Positions 37,716 through 47,300 of a DNA stretch of 64,000 nt are shown piece by piece. The notes under the pieces are model-generated. The model ran no database searches and was not told where the DNA came from. It saw only the letters and a list, made by a program, of their open reading frames with translations. Source of the stretch: Thalassococcus arenae (GTDB lineage: Bacteria > Pseudomonadota > Alphaproteobacteria > Rhodobacterales > Rhodobacteraceae); contig NZ_JAHRWL010000002.1 of assembly GCF_019104745.1 (NCBI RefSeq), forward strand, positions 942,076 to 1,006,075. Direction: 5' to 3'. How positions within the stretch are numbered: position 1 is the stretch's first letter; every line of letters starts with the position of its first letter. Position numbers and translations under genes: made by a program.

Positions 37716-39230
37716 ATGCTGGACCTGACCTACGAGACCCCCAAACCCAAGGTGATCGCCGGGGCCAAGCACGATTGGGAACTGGTGATCGGGATGGAGG
37801 TGCATGCCCAGGTCGCCAGCCAGGCCAAGCTGTTTTCCGGCGCGTCCACGAAATTCGGCGCCGAACCCAATTCGAACGTGTCCTTCATCGATGCCGCGAT
37901 GCCGGGGATGCTGCCGGTCATCAACGAGTATTGCGTCGAACAGGCGGTGCGCACCGGGCTGGGGCTGAAGGCGCAGATCAACCTGGTTTCAGCCTTCGAC
38001 CGCAAGAACTATTTCTATCCCGACCTGCCGCAGGGCTACCAGATCAGCCAGCTTTACCACCCCATCGTGGGCGAAGGCGAGGTGATCGTCGACATGGGCC
38101 CTGGCGTCGCCCGGAAGGTGCGCATCGAGCGTATCCATATCGAACAGGATGCCGGCAAGTCGATCCACGACATGGACCCGCACATGTCCTTTGTCGATCT
38201 CAACCGCACCGGCGTGGCGCTGATGGAGATCGTCAGCCGCCCCGATATCCGCGGCCCCGAAGAGGCGGCCGCTTATGTCGCCAAGCTGCGCCAGATCCTG
38301 CGCTACCTTGGCACCTGCGATGGCAACATGCAGAACGGCAACCTGCGCGCCGATGTCAACGTCAGCGTCTGCCGGCCGGGCCAGTACGAGAAGTATCAGG
38401 AAACACAGGACTTTTCGCATCTTGGCACGCGCTGCGAGATCAAGAACATGAACTCGATGCGGTTCATCCAGCAGGCCATCGACTATGAGGCGCGCCGCCA
38501 GATCGCCATTCTCGAGGCCGGCGGCAAGATCGACCAGGAAACCCGGCTCTACGATCCGGACAAGGGCGAGACGCGGTCGATGCGATCCAAGGAAGAGGCG
38601 CATGATTACCGCTACTTCCCCGATCCCGACCTGCTGCCGCTGGAGATCGAGCAGGAATGGGTCGACGGCATCGCCGCCTCGTTGCCGGAACTTCCGGACG
38701 CCAAGAAAGCCCGGTTCGTTTCGGATTTCGGCCTGTCGGAATACGATGCCGGCGTGCTGACCGCCGAGGTCGAGAATGCCGACTACTTCGAAGCCGTCGC
38801 CGCTGCATCGGGCGATGGCAAGCTGGCGGCCAACTGGGTCATCAACGAATTGTTCGGACGGCTGAAGAAGGAAGACCACGACATCGGCGAAAGCCCGGTT
38901 TCGGCGGCGCAGCTGGCGGGCATCATCCAATTGATCGTCAAGGGCGACATCTCGGGCAAGATCGCCAAGGACCTGTTCGAGATCGTCTATACCGAAGGCG
39001 GCGACCCGGCCGAGATCGTCGAGGCGCGCGGCATGAAACAGGTCACCGATACCGGCGCGATCGAAGCGGCGGTCGACGAGATCATCGCCGCCAATCCCGC
39101 CCAGGTCGACAAGGCCAAGGAAAACCCCAAGCTGGCCGGCTGGTTCGTGGGCCAGGTCATGAAGGCCACCGGCGGCAAGGCGAACCCCAAGGCGGTGAAC
39201 GAACTGGTCGCGAAGAAACTGGCGCAATAG
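37716..39230 (+). CDS. gatB: Aspartyl/glutamyl-tRNA amidotransferase subunit B
   Basis: This 504-residue protein is the tRNA-binding kinase-like subunit of GatCAB, which converts Glu-tRNA(Gln) and Asp-tRNA(Asn) to the amides. It has VIGMEVHAQ near residue 25, [19 protein letters not shown] near 91 and the [12 protein letters not shown] block near 300, then the C-terminal YqeY-like tail domain. The start at 37716 has GAGGTGG upstream; ATG 37704 is in frame but poorer. gatA and gatC are not in the window. Confidence 0.97.
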   Translation: MLDLTYETPKPKVIAGAKHDWELVIGMEVHAQVASQAKLFSGASTKFGAEPNSNVSFIDAAMPGMLPVINEYCVEQAVRTGLGLKAQINLVSAFDRKNYFYPDLPQGYQISQLYHPIVGEGEVIVDMGPGVARKVRIERIHIEQDAGKSIHDMDPHMSFVDLNRTGVALMEIVSRPDIRGPEEAAAYVAKLRQILRYLGTCDGNMQNGNLRADVNVSVCRPGQYEKYQETQDFSHLGTRCEIKNMNSMRFIQQAIDYEARRQIAILEAGGKIDQETRLYDPDKGETRSMRSKEEAHDYRYFPDPDLLPLEIEQEWVDGIAASLPELPDAKKARFVSDFGLSEYDAGVLTAEVENADYFEAVAAASGDGKLAANWVINELFGRLKKEDHDIGESPVSAAQLAGIIQLIVKGDISGKIAKDLFEIVYTEGGDPAEIVEARGMKQVTDTGAIEAAVDEIIAANPAQVDKAKENPKLAGWFVGQVMKATGGKANPKAVNELVAKKLAQ

Positions 39231-39743
39231 CACCCCGGCGCGGCGGCGGTATCACACGCCGTCGTTCGGCGGCCGGTCCGGCCGTACATGCGACCTTTGG
39301 CCTAAGCCGAAACTTGCCGGAATCGGTCGCGGCAAGCGGGGATTACCGCCGAAGGCGTGCAGCGATTCTGTGGTTTTTCGAATCGATCTCGCGGAACAAC
39401 GGTCCCACGGCGTGGCGAATCGTTTCCGGTTTCGGGATTTTTTCGTTCTTCAAAGCGCTTTTACACAAAGAATGGCAAAGTCGTGAAAACCTTGCTTCAA
39501 AAATCAAGCCGGAAATGTTAACGTGGCGTTACCGGGGGCAACCCCAGGGCGCTTCATCCATTTAGGGGCGTAGATACAAAAGATTGTCACTGGGGGGTTT
39601 GATCCGTTTATTCCTGTTTCTTGCATCGGGGGGTCGGCAGTGCCGGCCCCTTTATTCTGTCTGGCGCATGTTTTCTGCCCGGCGCATGCGCCGCCTCATG
39701 CCGCGACACCGGGCAGGCCGGATGAACGGGCGACCGGTTTAGA
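39231..39743. other. Long non-coding gap with structured, AT-richer DNA
   Basis: No convincing ORF lies in these 513 bp. The stretch from about 39355 to 39560 is visibly lower in GC than its surroundings. It holds a CTTGCCG / CGGCAAG hairpin (39313-39336) and a near-CtrA box, TTAA-N7-TTAC (39518-39532). At the right a terminator-like hairpin appears (39630-39653). It could encode a small RNA or a long regulated leader for the next gene. Confidence 0.5.
39630..39653 (+). terminator. Terminator-like hairpin before the DUF4177 gene
   Basis: GGGGTCGG and CCGGCCCC (one G-T pair) enclose a CAGTG loop and are followed by TTTATT. It ends no annotated gene within 400 bp, which points to a transcript arising in the preceding gap. 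Confidence 0.65.
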
Positions 39744-40259
39744 ATGCCACGCTACGAATACAGGGTCATACCCGGACCGGGACGCGGCGAACGCACACCG
39801 GTCCCCCGCACGACCGACGAACGCTTTGCCCTGGCCATCGAACGGCTGCTGAACCAGATGGCGTCGGACGGCTGGGATTTTCTTCGAGCCGAAACCCTGA
39901 CCTGCGAAGACCGCGCAAGCCCGGCGTCCGAGGGCGGTGTCCGGCGTGATTTCCTGGTGTTCCGGCGTCCGCGCGCCGCCGCGGGCATCGGAGATCTTCC
40001 GTCCGAGCCCGCGGCGCCGGCGACCGACCTTGCAGGGGTTGCCCGTGCCGACGCGCGTTTCGGGCGCGACGCGGAGGCCGACAATGCGCCAAGGCCGTCG
40101 TCACCGGGTGCGCTTGCACAGCGCGACATCGTCTTTTCAAGCCCTGACGACGCGTCCGAGATGCGCCGCGACAACGGAGTAGAAGACACGGGCAGCATCG
40201 GCCCGGTGCCCGATATCCTGCGCGCCCGGGCCGACCGCATGCGCGATCCGACCGACTGA
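39744..40259 (+). CDS. DUF4177-like protein
   Basis: This 171-residue protein opens MPRYEYRVIPGPGRGERTPV and has LAIERLLNQMASDGWDFLRAETLTCED, the compact DUF4177 core (PF13783) with its W-DF pattern. The C-terminal 90 residues are disordered, rich in Ala, Pro, Asp and Arg. No signal peptide is present and the function is unknown. There is no clear ribosome site before the ATG, so the start is somewhat uncertain. It is convergent with bolA. Confidence 0.75.
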   Translation: MPRYEYRVIPGPGRGERTPVPRTTDERFALAIERLLNQMASDGWDFLRAETLTCEDRASPASEGGVRRDFLVFRRPRAAAGIGDLPSEPAAPATDLAGVARADARFGRDAEADNAPRPSSPGALAQRDIVFSSPDDASEMRRDNGVEDTGSIGPVPDILRARADRMRDPTD

Positions 40260-40269
40260 ACCCGGTCGG

Positions 40270-40527
40270 CTAGACCTCGATATCCAGAGACAGCGCGTGA
40301 ATGGCGGTTACAAGATCGGGCCCAAGCGCGGCATGCACGGCCCGGTGTCGCGCGATGCGCGACATGCCGTCGAACGCCGCCGCCCGGATCAGAACGTGGT
40401 AATGGCTTTCGCCGCCTTCCTGGAAACCGGCATGTCCACGGTGTTTTTCGCTGTCGTTGCGAACAACCAGAACGTGCGGCGTGAACGCTGCGCGAAGTTT
40501 TGCCTCGATCTCGGCGTCGCGTGTCAT
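40270..40527 (-). CDS. bolA: BolA-family protein
   Basis: This 85-residue class II KH-like BolA fold has SEKHRGHAGF and HYHVLIRAAAFDGMSRIARHRAVHAAL, including the conserved His that can ligate an Fe-S cluster with a monothiol glutaredoxin. BolA proteins link iron-sulfur status to envelope and transcription control. It is divergent from a J-domain gene across 74 bp, an arrangement I recall from other Rhodobacteraceae. Confidence 0.93.
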   Translation of the reverse strand: MTRDAEIEAKLRAAFTPHVLVVRNDSEKHRGHAGFQEGGESHYHVLIRAAAFDGMSRIARHRAVHAALGPDLVTAIHALSLDIEV

Positions 40528-40601
40528 TTTTTACCCCTTCCCCCTGTTCATGGCCGTCCGATCGTCTACACTCCTGCGTCCGAGTCGAAAAGGTATGAGC
40601 G

Positions 40602-41225
40602 ATGAGCAGACCAGATCCCTTCGGTTTCGACATGTCGATCAAGTCGGCAAAGAAAAAGAACCCGCGCGGGCGGCGCAGCATGTCGGGCGAACAGGAAACC
40701 TCGACACGGCTTTGCGACCACGAGGGCTGCGAGGAACCCGGCAAGTTCCGTGCGCCGAAAGCGCCGGACGTGCTGGACGACTTCCTGTGGTTCTGCAAGG
40801 ACCACGTTCGGGAATACAACCTCAAGTGGAACTTCTTTGATGGCAAGACCGAAGCCGAGATGAACGCCCAGGCCAGCGCCGACAAGGTGTGGGAACGCAA
40901 GACCAAGGATTGGCGCGACCCCGAGGCCAAGGCATGGGCGCGCCTGGGTATCGAGGACCCGCACCAGGTGCTGGGCGCGAACGCGACGCGCAATCCCGGC
41001 AAGACCGCAGGCGCGGGGCGCAAGCTGCCGCCAACCGAACGGCGCGCGGTCGAAATCCTCGAAGTGTCGGAAAACGCGTCCAAGGCGGATATCCGCGGCG
41101 CCTACAAGGCGCTGATCAAGGTCTTGCATCCCGACATGAACGGCGGCGACCGCAGCCAGGAAGAGCAGTTGCAGGAAGTCGTCTGGGCCTGGGATCAGCT
41201 CAAGGACAGCCGCAACTTCAAGTGA
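40602..41225 (+). CDS. J-domain (DnaJ-like) protein
   Basis: This 207-residue protein carries its J domain at the C-terminus (about 145-205). RAVEILEVSENASKADIRGAYKALIKVLHPDMNGGD includes the HPD tripeptide needed to stimulate DnaK/HscA. The N-terminal half has a Cys/His-containing segment (LCDHEGCEEPGKFRAP; WFCKDHVREYN) that may bind zinc. There is no G/F or zinc-ribbon region of true DnaJ, so it is a specialised co-chaperone. Confidence 0.9.
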   Translation: MSRPDPFGFDMSIKSAKKKNPRGRRSMSGEQETSTRLCDHEGCEEPGKFRAPKAPDVLDDFLWFCKDHVREYNLKWNFFDGKTEAEMNAQASADKVWERKTKDWRDPEAKAWARLGIEDPHQVLGANATRNPGKTAGAGRKLPPTERRAVEILEVSENASKADIRGAYKALIKVLHPDMNGGDRSQEEQLQEVVWAWDQLKDSRNFK

Positions 41226-41282
41226 CCGCCGCCCCGAAACGTTCAGAGCCGCGGTAAATCGTCAAAAACGCGCATTTGCCGC

Positions 41283-41412
41283 TCGACACTCAACTTTTTG
41301 GTGTGCTAGCGTTTTTGCAAGGCGCGTCGTTGAGCGACCCCCAGGTCAGATGCGTCAAGCGAGTAATTTCACTCACGGAAAAGGCCTTTGGGATCGCCCA
41401 AAGGCCTTTTTT
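41283..41412 (+). ncRNA. Candidate small RNA with own promoter and terminator
   Basis: TCGACA (41283-41288) and CTAGCG/TAGCGT (41306-41312) form a plausible promoter with 17-18 nt spacing. Transcription from about 41318 would give a roughly 95-nt RNA ending in the strong terminator at 41379-41412. The body has short hairpins (GAGT-AATTTC-ACTC; GTCG-TTGAG-CGAC) and no ORF. The promoter is by eye only. Confidence 0.5.
41379..41412. terminator. Strong bidirectional terminator
   Basis: A perfect 14-bp stem, AAAAGGCCTTTGGG / CCCAAAGGCCTTTT, has loop ATCG and flanking A and T runs. It can serve the plus-strand candidate RNA and the minus-strand msrB. Confidence 0.9.
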
Positions 41413-41428
41413 CGTGCCGGATGGCGGA

Positions 41429-41890
41429 TCACGCTGCGGCGAATTTCAAGCTCACGCCGTTGATGCAATGCCGGGTGTTCGTGGGCGGTGGGCCGTCCTT
41501 GAAGATATGGCCCAGATGCGACCCGCAGCGGCGGCAATGCACCTCGGTCCGGGTCATGAAAAAGCGCCGGTCGGTGCTGGTGCCCACCGCGTCGGGCTTT
41601 GCGCGGGTGAAACTGGGCCATCCCGTGCCGCTGTCGAACTTGTCGGCCGAGGAATAGAGCGGCAGATCGCAACCGCGACACAGGTATGTCCCGGCGCGTT
41701 TTTCCGCGTGCAGCGGCGAGGTAAAGGCCCGTTCGGTGCCGTGTTTGCGCATCACCTTGTATTCCAGGTCGTTCAGCATGGCGCGCCATTCGGTATCGCT
41801 TCGCGTGACTTCGAATCCCGCGGCCGTGCGCGCGGCGGATGCCAGGCCCATGGTCGCGGCGGCGGTGGCCAGAAAACTGCGTCGGTTCAT
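41429..41890 (-). CDS. msrB: Peptide methionine (R)-S-oxide reductase, Tat-exported
   Basis: This 153-residue protein starts at 41890 behind GGAGAAAGAC. MNRRSFLATAAATMG is a twin-arginine signal, so the enzyme is predicted periplasmic. The MsrB domain has two zinc CxxC pairs (CRGC and CRRC), the GWPSF motif, and the catalytic Cys in RHCINGVSLKF near the C-terminus. It repairs oxidised methionine. Its neighbours (fasciclin, ECF sigma) suggest an envelope or oxidative stress setting, which is an inference. Confidence 0.95.
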   Translation of the reverse strand: MNRRSFLATAAATMGLASAARTAAGFEVTRSDTEWRAMLNDLEYKVMRKHGTERAFTSPLHAEKRAGTYLCRGCDLPLYSSADKFDSGTGWPSFTRAKPDAVGTSTDRRFFMTRTEVHCRRCGSHLGHIFKDGPPPTNTRHCINGVSLKFAAA

Positions 41891-41993
41891 GTCTTTCTCC
41901 GGGTTTGCGTCCAGCTTGCGCGGATGGGTGGCGGAATCAACCGACACTTCTGCACGATCGCGCGAGCGCCGGGTGGGTTCGGGCGGGTTCGGG

Positions 41994-42022
41994 CCGGTTC
42001 GGCCGGGGATCGACCGAACCGG
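41994..42022 (-). terminator. Hairpin between the fasciclin gene and msrB
   Basis: Perfect 9-bp arms CCGGTTCGG / CCGAACCGG enclose an 11-nt loop, followed on the minus strand by degenerate GAACCCGCCC repeats rather than a U-tract. It may attenuate read-through from the sigma/fasciclin operon. Confidence 0.4.
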
Positions 42023-42043
42023 ACCCGCCACAGCATACGGGCC

Positions 42044-42613
42044 TTATTGCTTGGGCAGCAGCACCCGGTCGATGACGTGGATGACGCCGTTGGACTGGAC
42101 GACATCGGCAATCGTCACCGTGGCATCGCGCCCGTTTTCGTCCGTCAACGTGATTGTGTCGCCCGACAGGGTCGCCCTGAGCGTGCAGCCGCCCAGCGTT
42201 TCGACCGGATGCGCGCCGCCATCGGCCGCGATCATCCCGGCGATGGCATCGGACATGGCGCTGGCGGCGACGACGTGGCAGGTCAGGATCTGCGCCAGTT
42301 GCGCCTTGTTCTCGTCCATCATCAGCGCGGCCAGGCTGTCCTTGGCGATCATGTCGAAGGCGTCATCGGTGGGTGCAAAGACCGTGAAGGGCCCTGCCCC
42401 TTTCAGCGTTTCGGCCAATCCGGCCTGAACCACGGCTGCGACCAGTGTCTCGTGATCCTGCGAGTTCATCGCGTTGTCGACGATGGTCATGGTCGGCAAC
42501 ATCGCGGCGCCGCCGACCATCGGGTTTTCCGTCTGGCTGTGACTGGCGGCCTGGGCGGCACCGGTTGCGACCAGAACGGCGGCCGCCTGGGCCAGGATGC
42601 GGTTGAATTTCAT
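42044..42613 (-). CDS. Secreted fasciclin-domain protein
   Basis: This 189-residue protein starts at 42613, behind GGAGAGACACG, with a signal peptide (AQAAAVLVATGAAQA). One FAS1 domain covers about 45-188: TLVAAVVQAGLAETLKGAGPFTVFAPTDDAF is the H1 motif and GVIHVIDRVLLP the H2 motif. FAS1 proteins act in adhesion or surface interactions. It lies 98 bp after the RskA-like anti-sigma gene in the same direction, so it is likely a target of, and cotranscribed with, the ECF sigma system. Confidence 0.92.
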   Translation of the reverse strand: MKFNRILAQAAAVLVATGAAQAASHSQTENPMVGGAAMLPTMTIVDNAMNSQDHETLVAAVVQAGLAETLKGAGPFTVFAPTDDAFDMIAKDSLAALMMDENKAQLAQILTCHVVAASAMSDAIAGMIAADGGAHPVETLGGCTLRATLSGDTITLTDENGRDATVTIADVVQSNGVIHVIDRVLLPKQ

Positions 42614-42711
42614 CGTGTCTCTCCTCGATCTGCCCGGCCCGTTCGGGGCAGGGTCAGACGAAGACACGGAATGCGGTGCCGCAGAGTTTCGGATCGACGG
42701 TCACAACACGA

Positions 42712-43398
42712 TCACGACGCCGCGAGCGTGCCCGCCGCCAAAACGGCGCCGGTGGGCGCACCGGTGGGCGATCCACCGGGCGGTTCGTCCGACACGGCCA
42801 GCGTCGCACCGTTCAGGCGGTCGGCCAGCAACGGTGGCAGGGCGATCACGGCGCCGCCCGGCGGCACCAGCCCCAGCGAGACCGGCGCGGCATCGGGGGC
42901 CGCGATCAGCCACAATTCCAAAGCACGGCCTTCGGGTGCCGTGCCGACCACCGGACCCAGGCGCAGCGTGGCATCGGTGGGGTCGAAGGCGGCGGTCAGC
43001 GTGATCGTGCCATCGGCCGGAACAAGCTCGGCGCGCAGCGGCGTGCCGCCGGGGCCCAGCAGGTCGCCGGACAGAACCAGCCAGGCCAGAAGCGAAGCGG
43101 CGACGGCGCCCGCCAGATAGGGCCAGAGCGCGCGCCAGACCGGCGGTTTGCCGGTGGCCAGAGCCTGCGCCTCGGCGCGTTGCAGCACCTGCAGCGGCGC
43201 CTCGATCTCGGGCAGGTCGTCTGTCAGCGTCGCGAAATACTCCGACCAGGCCTGCACATCCTGCGCCAGATCCGGATCGGTCGCCATGCGCGCTTCAAAG
43301 ACGCGCGCCTCGTCCTCGGACAGAAGGCCCAGCACGTATTCCGCCGCCGCGGCTTCGTCGCCGCCGGGCAGGTCGTTTCCGGGATCGGTCGCGCTCAT
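42712..43398 (-). CDS. RskA-like anti-sigma factor
   Basis: This 228-residue protein has an N-terminal cytoplasmic sigma-binding part (AAEYVLGLLSEDEARVFEARM), one membrane helix (PYLAGAVAASLLAWLVLSG, about 94-112) and a periplasmic RskA domain (LELWLIAAPDAAPVSLGLVPPGG; DEPPGGSPTGAPTG). It should hold the adjacent sigma factor at the membrane until regulated proteolysis. The start at 43398 overlaps the sigma stop (ATGA), the normal coupled arrangement. Confidence 0.93.
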   Translation of the reverse strand: MSATDPGNDLPGGDEAAAAEYVLGLLSEDEARVFEARMATDPDLAQDVQAWSEYFATLTDDLPEIEAPLQVLQRAEAQALATGKPPVWRALWPYLAGAVAASLLAWLVLSGDLLGPGGTPLRAELVPADGTITLTAAFDPTDATLRLGPVVGTAPEGRALELWLIAAPDAAPVSLGLVPPGGAVIALPPLLADRLNGATLAVSDEPPGGSPTGAPTGAVLAAGTLAAS

Positions 43399-43943
43399 CG
43401 GCTCAGGCACTCCCTCAGTTGCATCAGGCTGCGGCGCAGCCAGGTGCGCACGGTATTCAGCTTGGCGCCGTGGGCCGCGGCCATCTCGGCATAGGTGGCG
43501 CCGTCCAGATAGACACTGCGGATCATCGCCGCGTGGTCCGGGTTCAACGTGTCCAGGCAGGCTTGCAACGCCCGCGCCTCGGATCGCGCCACGGCCTGCG
43601 CCTCGGGGCCCGGGGCCGGATCGCGCAGCCGTTCGATCGCCTGACCGTCGCCGTCCAGGGGCAACCCGCCGATGCGGCGGCGGCGATCCACGGCGGCGTT
43701 GCGCGCCAATGTGATCAGCCAGGTCATCGGGGATGCCACGCCTTCGCGATACATCCCCGCCTTGCGCCAGATCGTGACATAGACTTCCTGCAGCGCCTCC
43801 TCGGCCAGTTCCTTGTCGTTCAAGACACGCAGGCAGATGCCAAAGAGTTTCGCCGAAGTCCGGCCATAAAGCCGGCGGAACGCCTCGCGGTTGCCCATCG
43901 CGACACGGGCGATCAGCCCCTCTATCTCGTCCTGCGGCGACAT
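43395..43943 (-). CDS. ECF sigma factor (SigK/RpoE-like)
   Basis: This 182-residue protein starts at 43943. Region 2 reads [19 protein letters not shown] ... [19 protein letters not shown] ... [19 protein letters not shown], and region 4 reads [48 protein letters not shown]. There is no C-terminal extension. The anti-sigma gene follows with ATGA overlap and a fasciclin gene comes next. It is divergent from cobS across 89 bp, in which I could not pick a confident autoregulated promoter. Confidence 0.95.
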   Translation of the reverse strand: MSPQDEIEGLIARVAMGNREAFRRLYGRTSAKLFGICLRVLNDKELAEEALQEVYVTIWRKAGMYREGVASPMTWLITLARNAAVDRRRRIGGLPLDGDGQAIERLRDPAPGPEAQAVARSEARALQACLDTLNPDHAAMIRSVYLDGATYAEMAAAHGAKLNTVRTWLRRSLMQLRECLSR

Positions 43944-44032
43944 GGCGTTCGTTCGGCTCGCTTCCCCTTGCCCCTTACCGCGATATGTTGCACCAGAGGC
44001 GGACAGCACGCGACGAGAAGGACAAGACCAGC

Positions 44033-45019
44033 ATGGCGGACGGCATGATCGACATCAACGCGAAACCGACCGAAGAAATCGAGGTTCGTGAAATGTTCGG
44101 CATCGATTCGGACATGGTGGTTCACGGTTTTCCCGACCGGACCGAGCGCGTGCCCGATATCGACAGCACCTACAAGTTCGACCCCGACACGACGCTGGCG
44201 ATCCTGGCGGGGTTCCGCAACAACCGACGGGTGATGATCCAGGGCTATCACGGCACCGGCAAGTCCACCCATATCGAACAGGTCGCGGCGCGTCTGAACT
44301 GGCCCTGCGTGCGGGTGAACCTGGACAGTCATATCAGCCGGATCGACCTGATCGGCAAGGATGCGATCAAGCTGGTGGACGGCAAGCAGGTGACGCAATT
44401 CCAGGAAGGCATCCTGCCCTGGGCCCTGCGCAACCCCACCGCCATCGTCTTCGACGAATACGATGCCGGCCGGGCCGACGTGATGTTCGTGATCCAGCGG
44501 GTTCTGGAAACCGACGGCAAGCTGACGCTGCTGGACCAGAACGAGGTCATCACGCCGCACAAGTATTTCCGCATCTTCGCCACCGCCAACACCGTGGGCC
44601 TGGGCGATACCACCGGGCTGTATCACGGCACCCAGCAGATCAACCAGGGCCAGATGGACCGCTGGTCGCTGGTGGCGACGCTGAACTACCTGTCGATCGA
44701 CGCCGAAACCGCGATCGTGCTGGCGAAATGCCCGCATTACAACAACGACAAGGGCCGCAAGCAGGTGCGCCAGATGGTGACGGTCGCCGATTTCAGCCGT
44801 CGCGCCTTCATGAACGGCGAATTGTCGACGGTGATGTCGCCCCGCACCGTGATCGCCTGGGCGCAGAATGCCGAGATCTTCCGCTCGGTCGGTTACGCAT
44901 TCCGCGTGTCGTTCCTGAACAAGTGCGACGAGCTGGAGCGCCAGACCGTGGCCGAATTCTACCAGCGCTGCTTTGACGAGGAACTGCCCGAAAGCGCGGC
45001 CAGCGTGAGCTTGGGGTAA
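44033..45019 (+). CDS. cobS: Aerobic cobaltochelatase subunit CobS
   Basis: This 328-residue AAA+ ATPase has Walker [10 protein letters not shown] (about 76-84), Walker B ([10 protein letters not shown]) and sensor IFATANTVG. With CobT and CobN it inserts Co2+ into hydrogenobyrinic acid a,c-diamide in aerobic B12 synthesis. The start [16 protein letters not shown] fits the family. cobT follows after 70 bp. Confidence 0.97.
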   Translation: MADGMIDINAKPTEEIEVREMFGIDSDMVVHGFPDRTERVPDIDSTYKFDPDTTLAILAGFRNNRRVMIQGYHGTGKSTHIEQVAARLNWPCVRVNLDSHISRIDLIGKDAIKLVDGKQVTQFQEGILPWALRNPTAIVFDEYDAGRADVMFVIQRVLETDGKLTLLDQNEVITPHKYFRIFATANTVGLGDTTGLYHGTQQINQGQMDRWSLVATLNYLSIDAETAIVLAKCPHYNNDKGRKQVRQMVTVADFSRRAFMNGELSTVMSPRTVIAWAQNAEIFRSVGYAFRVSFLNKCDELERQTVAEFYQRCFDEELPESAASVSLG

Positions 45020-45089
45020 GGGCGATCGCGGCCCGAATGAATGGCCCGGTCACGACCGGGCAAGACGGAAAACCAGGAGCTAGGCGCGC

Positions 45090-46970
45090 ATGAAACGCGA
45101 CAGCGACAACCCCGCCGATCCGTTCAAGAAGGCCCTGGCCGAGGCCACCAAGGTCATGGCCGACGACCCGGACCTGTCGGTCTCCTATTCCGTCGATCCC
45201 TCGGGCGTCAGCGGCGACACGATGCGCCTGCCCCAGGTCAGCCGCCGGATGACCCGCGACGAGGTGTTGCTGGCCCGCGGCACGGCGGATGCGCTGGCGC
45301 TGCACCACCGCTATCACGACAACGCCACCCACAGCCGCTATTGTCCGCCCGGTGACATGGCACGCGAGATCTACGAGGCGATGGAGACCGCGCGGTGCGA
45401 AGCGATGGGCGCGCGCGACATGCCCGGCACCGCCGGCAATATCGACGCCAAGATCGGGCACGAGGCGATGCGGCGCGGCTATGGCCAGATCACCCAGGCC
45501 TCCGAAGCGCCCCTGCCCGTCGCCGCGGGCTATCTTATCCGCCACCTCGCCACCGGACGCGATCTTCCCAAGGATGCCGCCCACGTGATGGAACTGTGGC
45601 GCGGCTTTATCGAAGACCAGGCAGGCGGCACGCTCGAGGATCTGGGCGACAAGCTGGACGACCAGGCTGCGTTTGCGCGCTTTGCCCGCCAGGTCATCAC
45701 CGACCTGGGGTATGGCGACCAGCTGGGCGACGACCCCGACGACATGGACGACCAGTCCGACGACGCGGCCGAGGAAGGTGCCGAAGAGCCCGAGGAACAG
45801 CCCGACAGCACCGGCCAGGACGACGACCAGGACGAAAACGCCGAGGCCAATCCGGAAAGCAGCCAGGACGAGACACAGGACCCCAGCCAGGCGCAAGTCA
45901 GCCTGGACGAGATGGCCGAAGACCAGATGGGCGACGAGATGGAGATGCCCGAGGGCGAGGCGCCGCTCGAGCCGCCCGCGCCGCAGCCGATCTCCGAGGC
46001 CGATCCCGACTACCGGGTGTACAACACCGACAATGACGAGGAAATCGCCGCCGAGGACCTGGCCGAACCGGTCGAACTGGAGCGCCTGCGCGCCTATCTG
46101 GACCAGCAGCTGGAACCGTTGAAAGGCGCGGTCAGCCGTTTGGCCAACAAGCTGCAGCGCCGGTTGCAGGCGCAGCAAAGCCGCAGTTGGGAATTCGACC
46201 GCGAGGAAGGCATCCTGGATGCCGGACGGCTGGCGCGTGTGGTGGCCAATCCCACGACGCCGCTGAGCTTCAAGGTGGAAAAGGACACCGAGTTCCGCGA
46301 CACCGTGGTGACGCTGCTTCTGGACAATTCCGGGTCGATGCGCGGGCGGCCGATCTCGATCGCCGCGATCTGTGCGGACGTTCTGGCCCGCACGCTGGAA
46401 CGCTGTTCCGTCAAGGTCGAGATCCTGGGTTTCACCACCCGGGCCTGGAAGGGCGGACAAGCCCGCGAGCGGTGGTTGAACTCGGGGCGCGAACAGCAAC
46501 CCGGGCGCCTGAACGACTTGCGCCACATCGTCTACAAATCCGCCGACGCGCCGTGGCGACGGACCCGCGACAATCTGGGCCTGATGATGAAAGAAGGGCT
46601 GCTGAAGGAAAACATCGACGGCGAGGCGCTGGAATGGGCGCACCGCCGTATGATCGGGCGGCCCGAGGCGCGCAAGATCCTGATGGTGATTTCCGACGGC
46701 GCCCCGGTGGACGACTCAACTTTGTCCGTCAACCCCGCGAATTACCTTGAAAAACACCTGCGCGACGTGATCGCCATGGTCGAGCGCAAGAAGCAGGTGG
46801 AGTTGCTGGCCATCGGCATCGGCCACGACGTGACGCGCTATTACGACCGCGCCGTAACGATCACCGATGTCGAGCAGCTGGCCGGCGCGATGACCGAACA
46901 GCTGGCCTCGTTGTTCGACAAAGACCCGCGCGCCCGGGCCCGCATCCTCGGGATCAGGCGCGCGAGCTGA
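45090..46970 (+). CDS. cobT: Aerobic cobaltochelatase subunit CobT
   Basis: This 626-residue protein has an N-terminal helical domain, a very acidic linker (about 215-310, runs of Asp/Glu/Gln) and a C-terminal von Willebrand A domain with MIDAS DNSGSM (about 412) and the [11 protein letters not shown] loop. It forms the CobST chaperone ring for CobN. AGGAGCTAGGCGCGC precedes the ATG. cobN is not in the window. Confidence 0.97.
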   Translation: MKRDSDNPADPFKKALAEATKVMADDPDLSVSYSVDPSGVSGDTMRLPQVSRRMTRDEVLLARGTADALALHHRYHDNATHSRYCPPGDMAREIYEAMETARCEAMGARDMPGTAGNIDAKIGHEAMRRGYGQITQASEAPLPVAAGYLIRHLATGRDLPKDAAHVMELWRGFIEDQAGGTLEDLGDKLDDQAAFARFARQVITDLGYGDQLGDDPDDMDDQSDDAAEEGAEEPEEQPDSTGQDDDQDENAEANPESSQDETQDPSQAQVSLDEMAEDQMGDEMEMPEGEAPLEPPAPQPISEADPDYRVYNTDNDEEIAAEDLAEPVELERLRAYLDQQLEPLKGAVSRLANKLQRRLQAQQSRSWEFDREEGILDAGRLARVVANPTTPLSFKVEKDTEFRDTVVTLLLDNSGSMRGRPISIAAICADVLARTLERCSVKVEILGFTTRAWKGGQARERWLNSGREQQPGRLNDLRHIVYKSADAPWRRTRDNLGLMMKEGLLKENIDGEALEWAHRRMIGRPEARKILMVISDGAPVDDSTLSVNPANYLEKHLRDVIAMVERKKQVELLAIGIGHDVTRYYDRAVTITDVEQLAGAMTEQLASLFDKDPRARARILGIRRAS

Positions 46971-47148
46971 CCGGCTTGACCGGTGCGCCGTGACGCGGCG
47001 CCCGGGAAAAGACCGCCGCGACGAAGGCACGAAAGGCGGCGCGTCTTGCGCTGCGGCGCTGGTGGTTCGCCTGGCGCAGGTCATCGCTTGCGGGAACGTG
47101 GCGTGCGGCACGGTGGGTCATGTGAGCGGTGTCGAAGGGGGTGAACAT
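46954..47148 (-). CDS. Hypothetical small basic protein
   Basis: This 64-residue ORF has AAGGAG seven bases before the ATG at 47148. The product is strongly basic ([24 protein letters not shown]) with no signal peptide or family match. It overlaps the cobT 3' end by 17 bp and is divergent from the winged-helix pseudogene. The ribosome site supports translation, but composition alone cannot exclude a chance ORF. Confidence 0.4.
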   Translation of the reverse strand: MFTPFDTAHMTHRAARHVPASDDLRQANHQRRSARRAAFRAFVAAVFSRAPRHGAPVKPVSSRA

Positions 47149-47300
47149 CGCGGCTCTCCTTGGTTGATGTCCCATCCTCGCCCGGACCGCGGCGGCGCGC
47201 TTGAAGACAGTCCTGTCTTTTCCCTTGGAAACCCCTGAGAAACGATCCGAAGCTTGCGGAAACGCTTGTGACGGACCCGGTAGCGGCGTTTACTTTCGCC

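Noticed and set aside
41965-42002. Tandem GGGTTCGGGC-like units suggesting a small repeat array or CRISPR-like DNA
   Set aside because: Only about three imperfect 10-11-bp units, no spacers; best seen as simple GC-rich sequence next to a hairpin.
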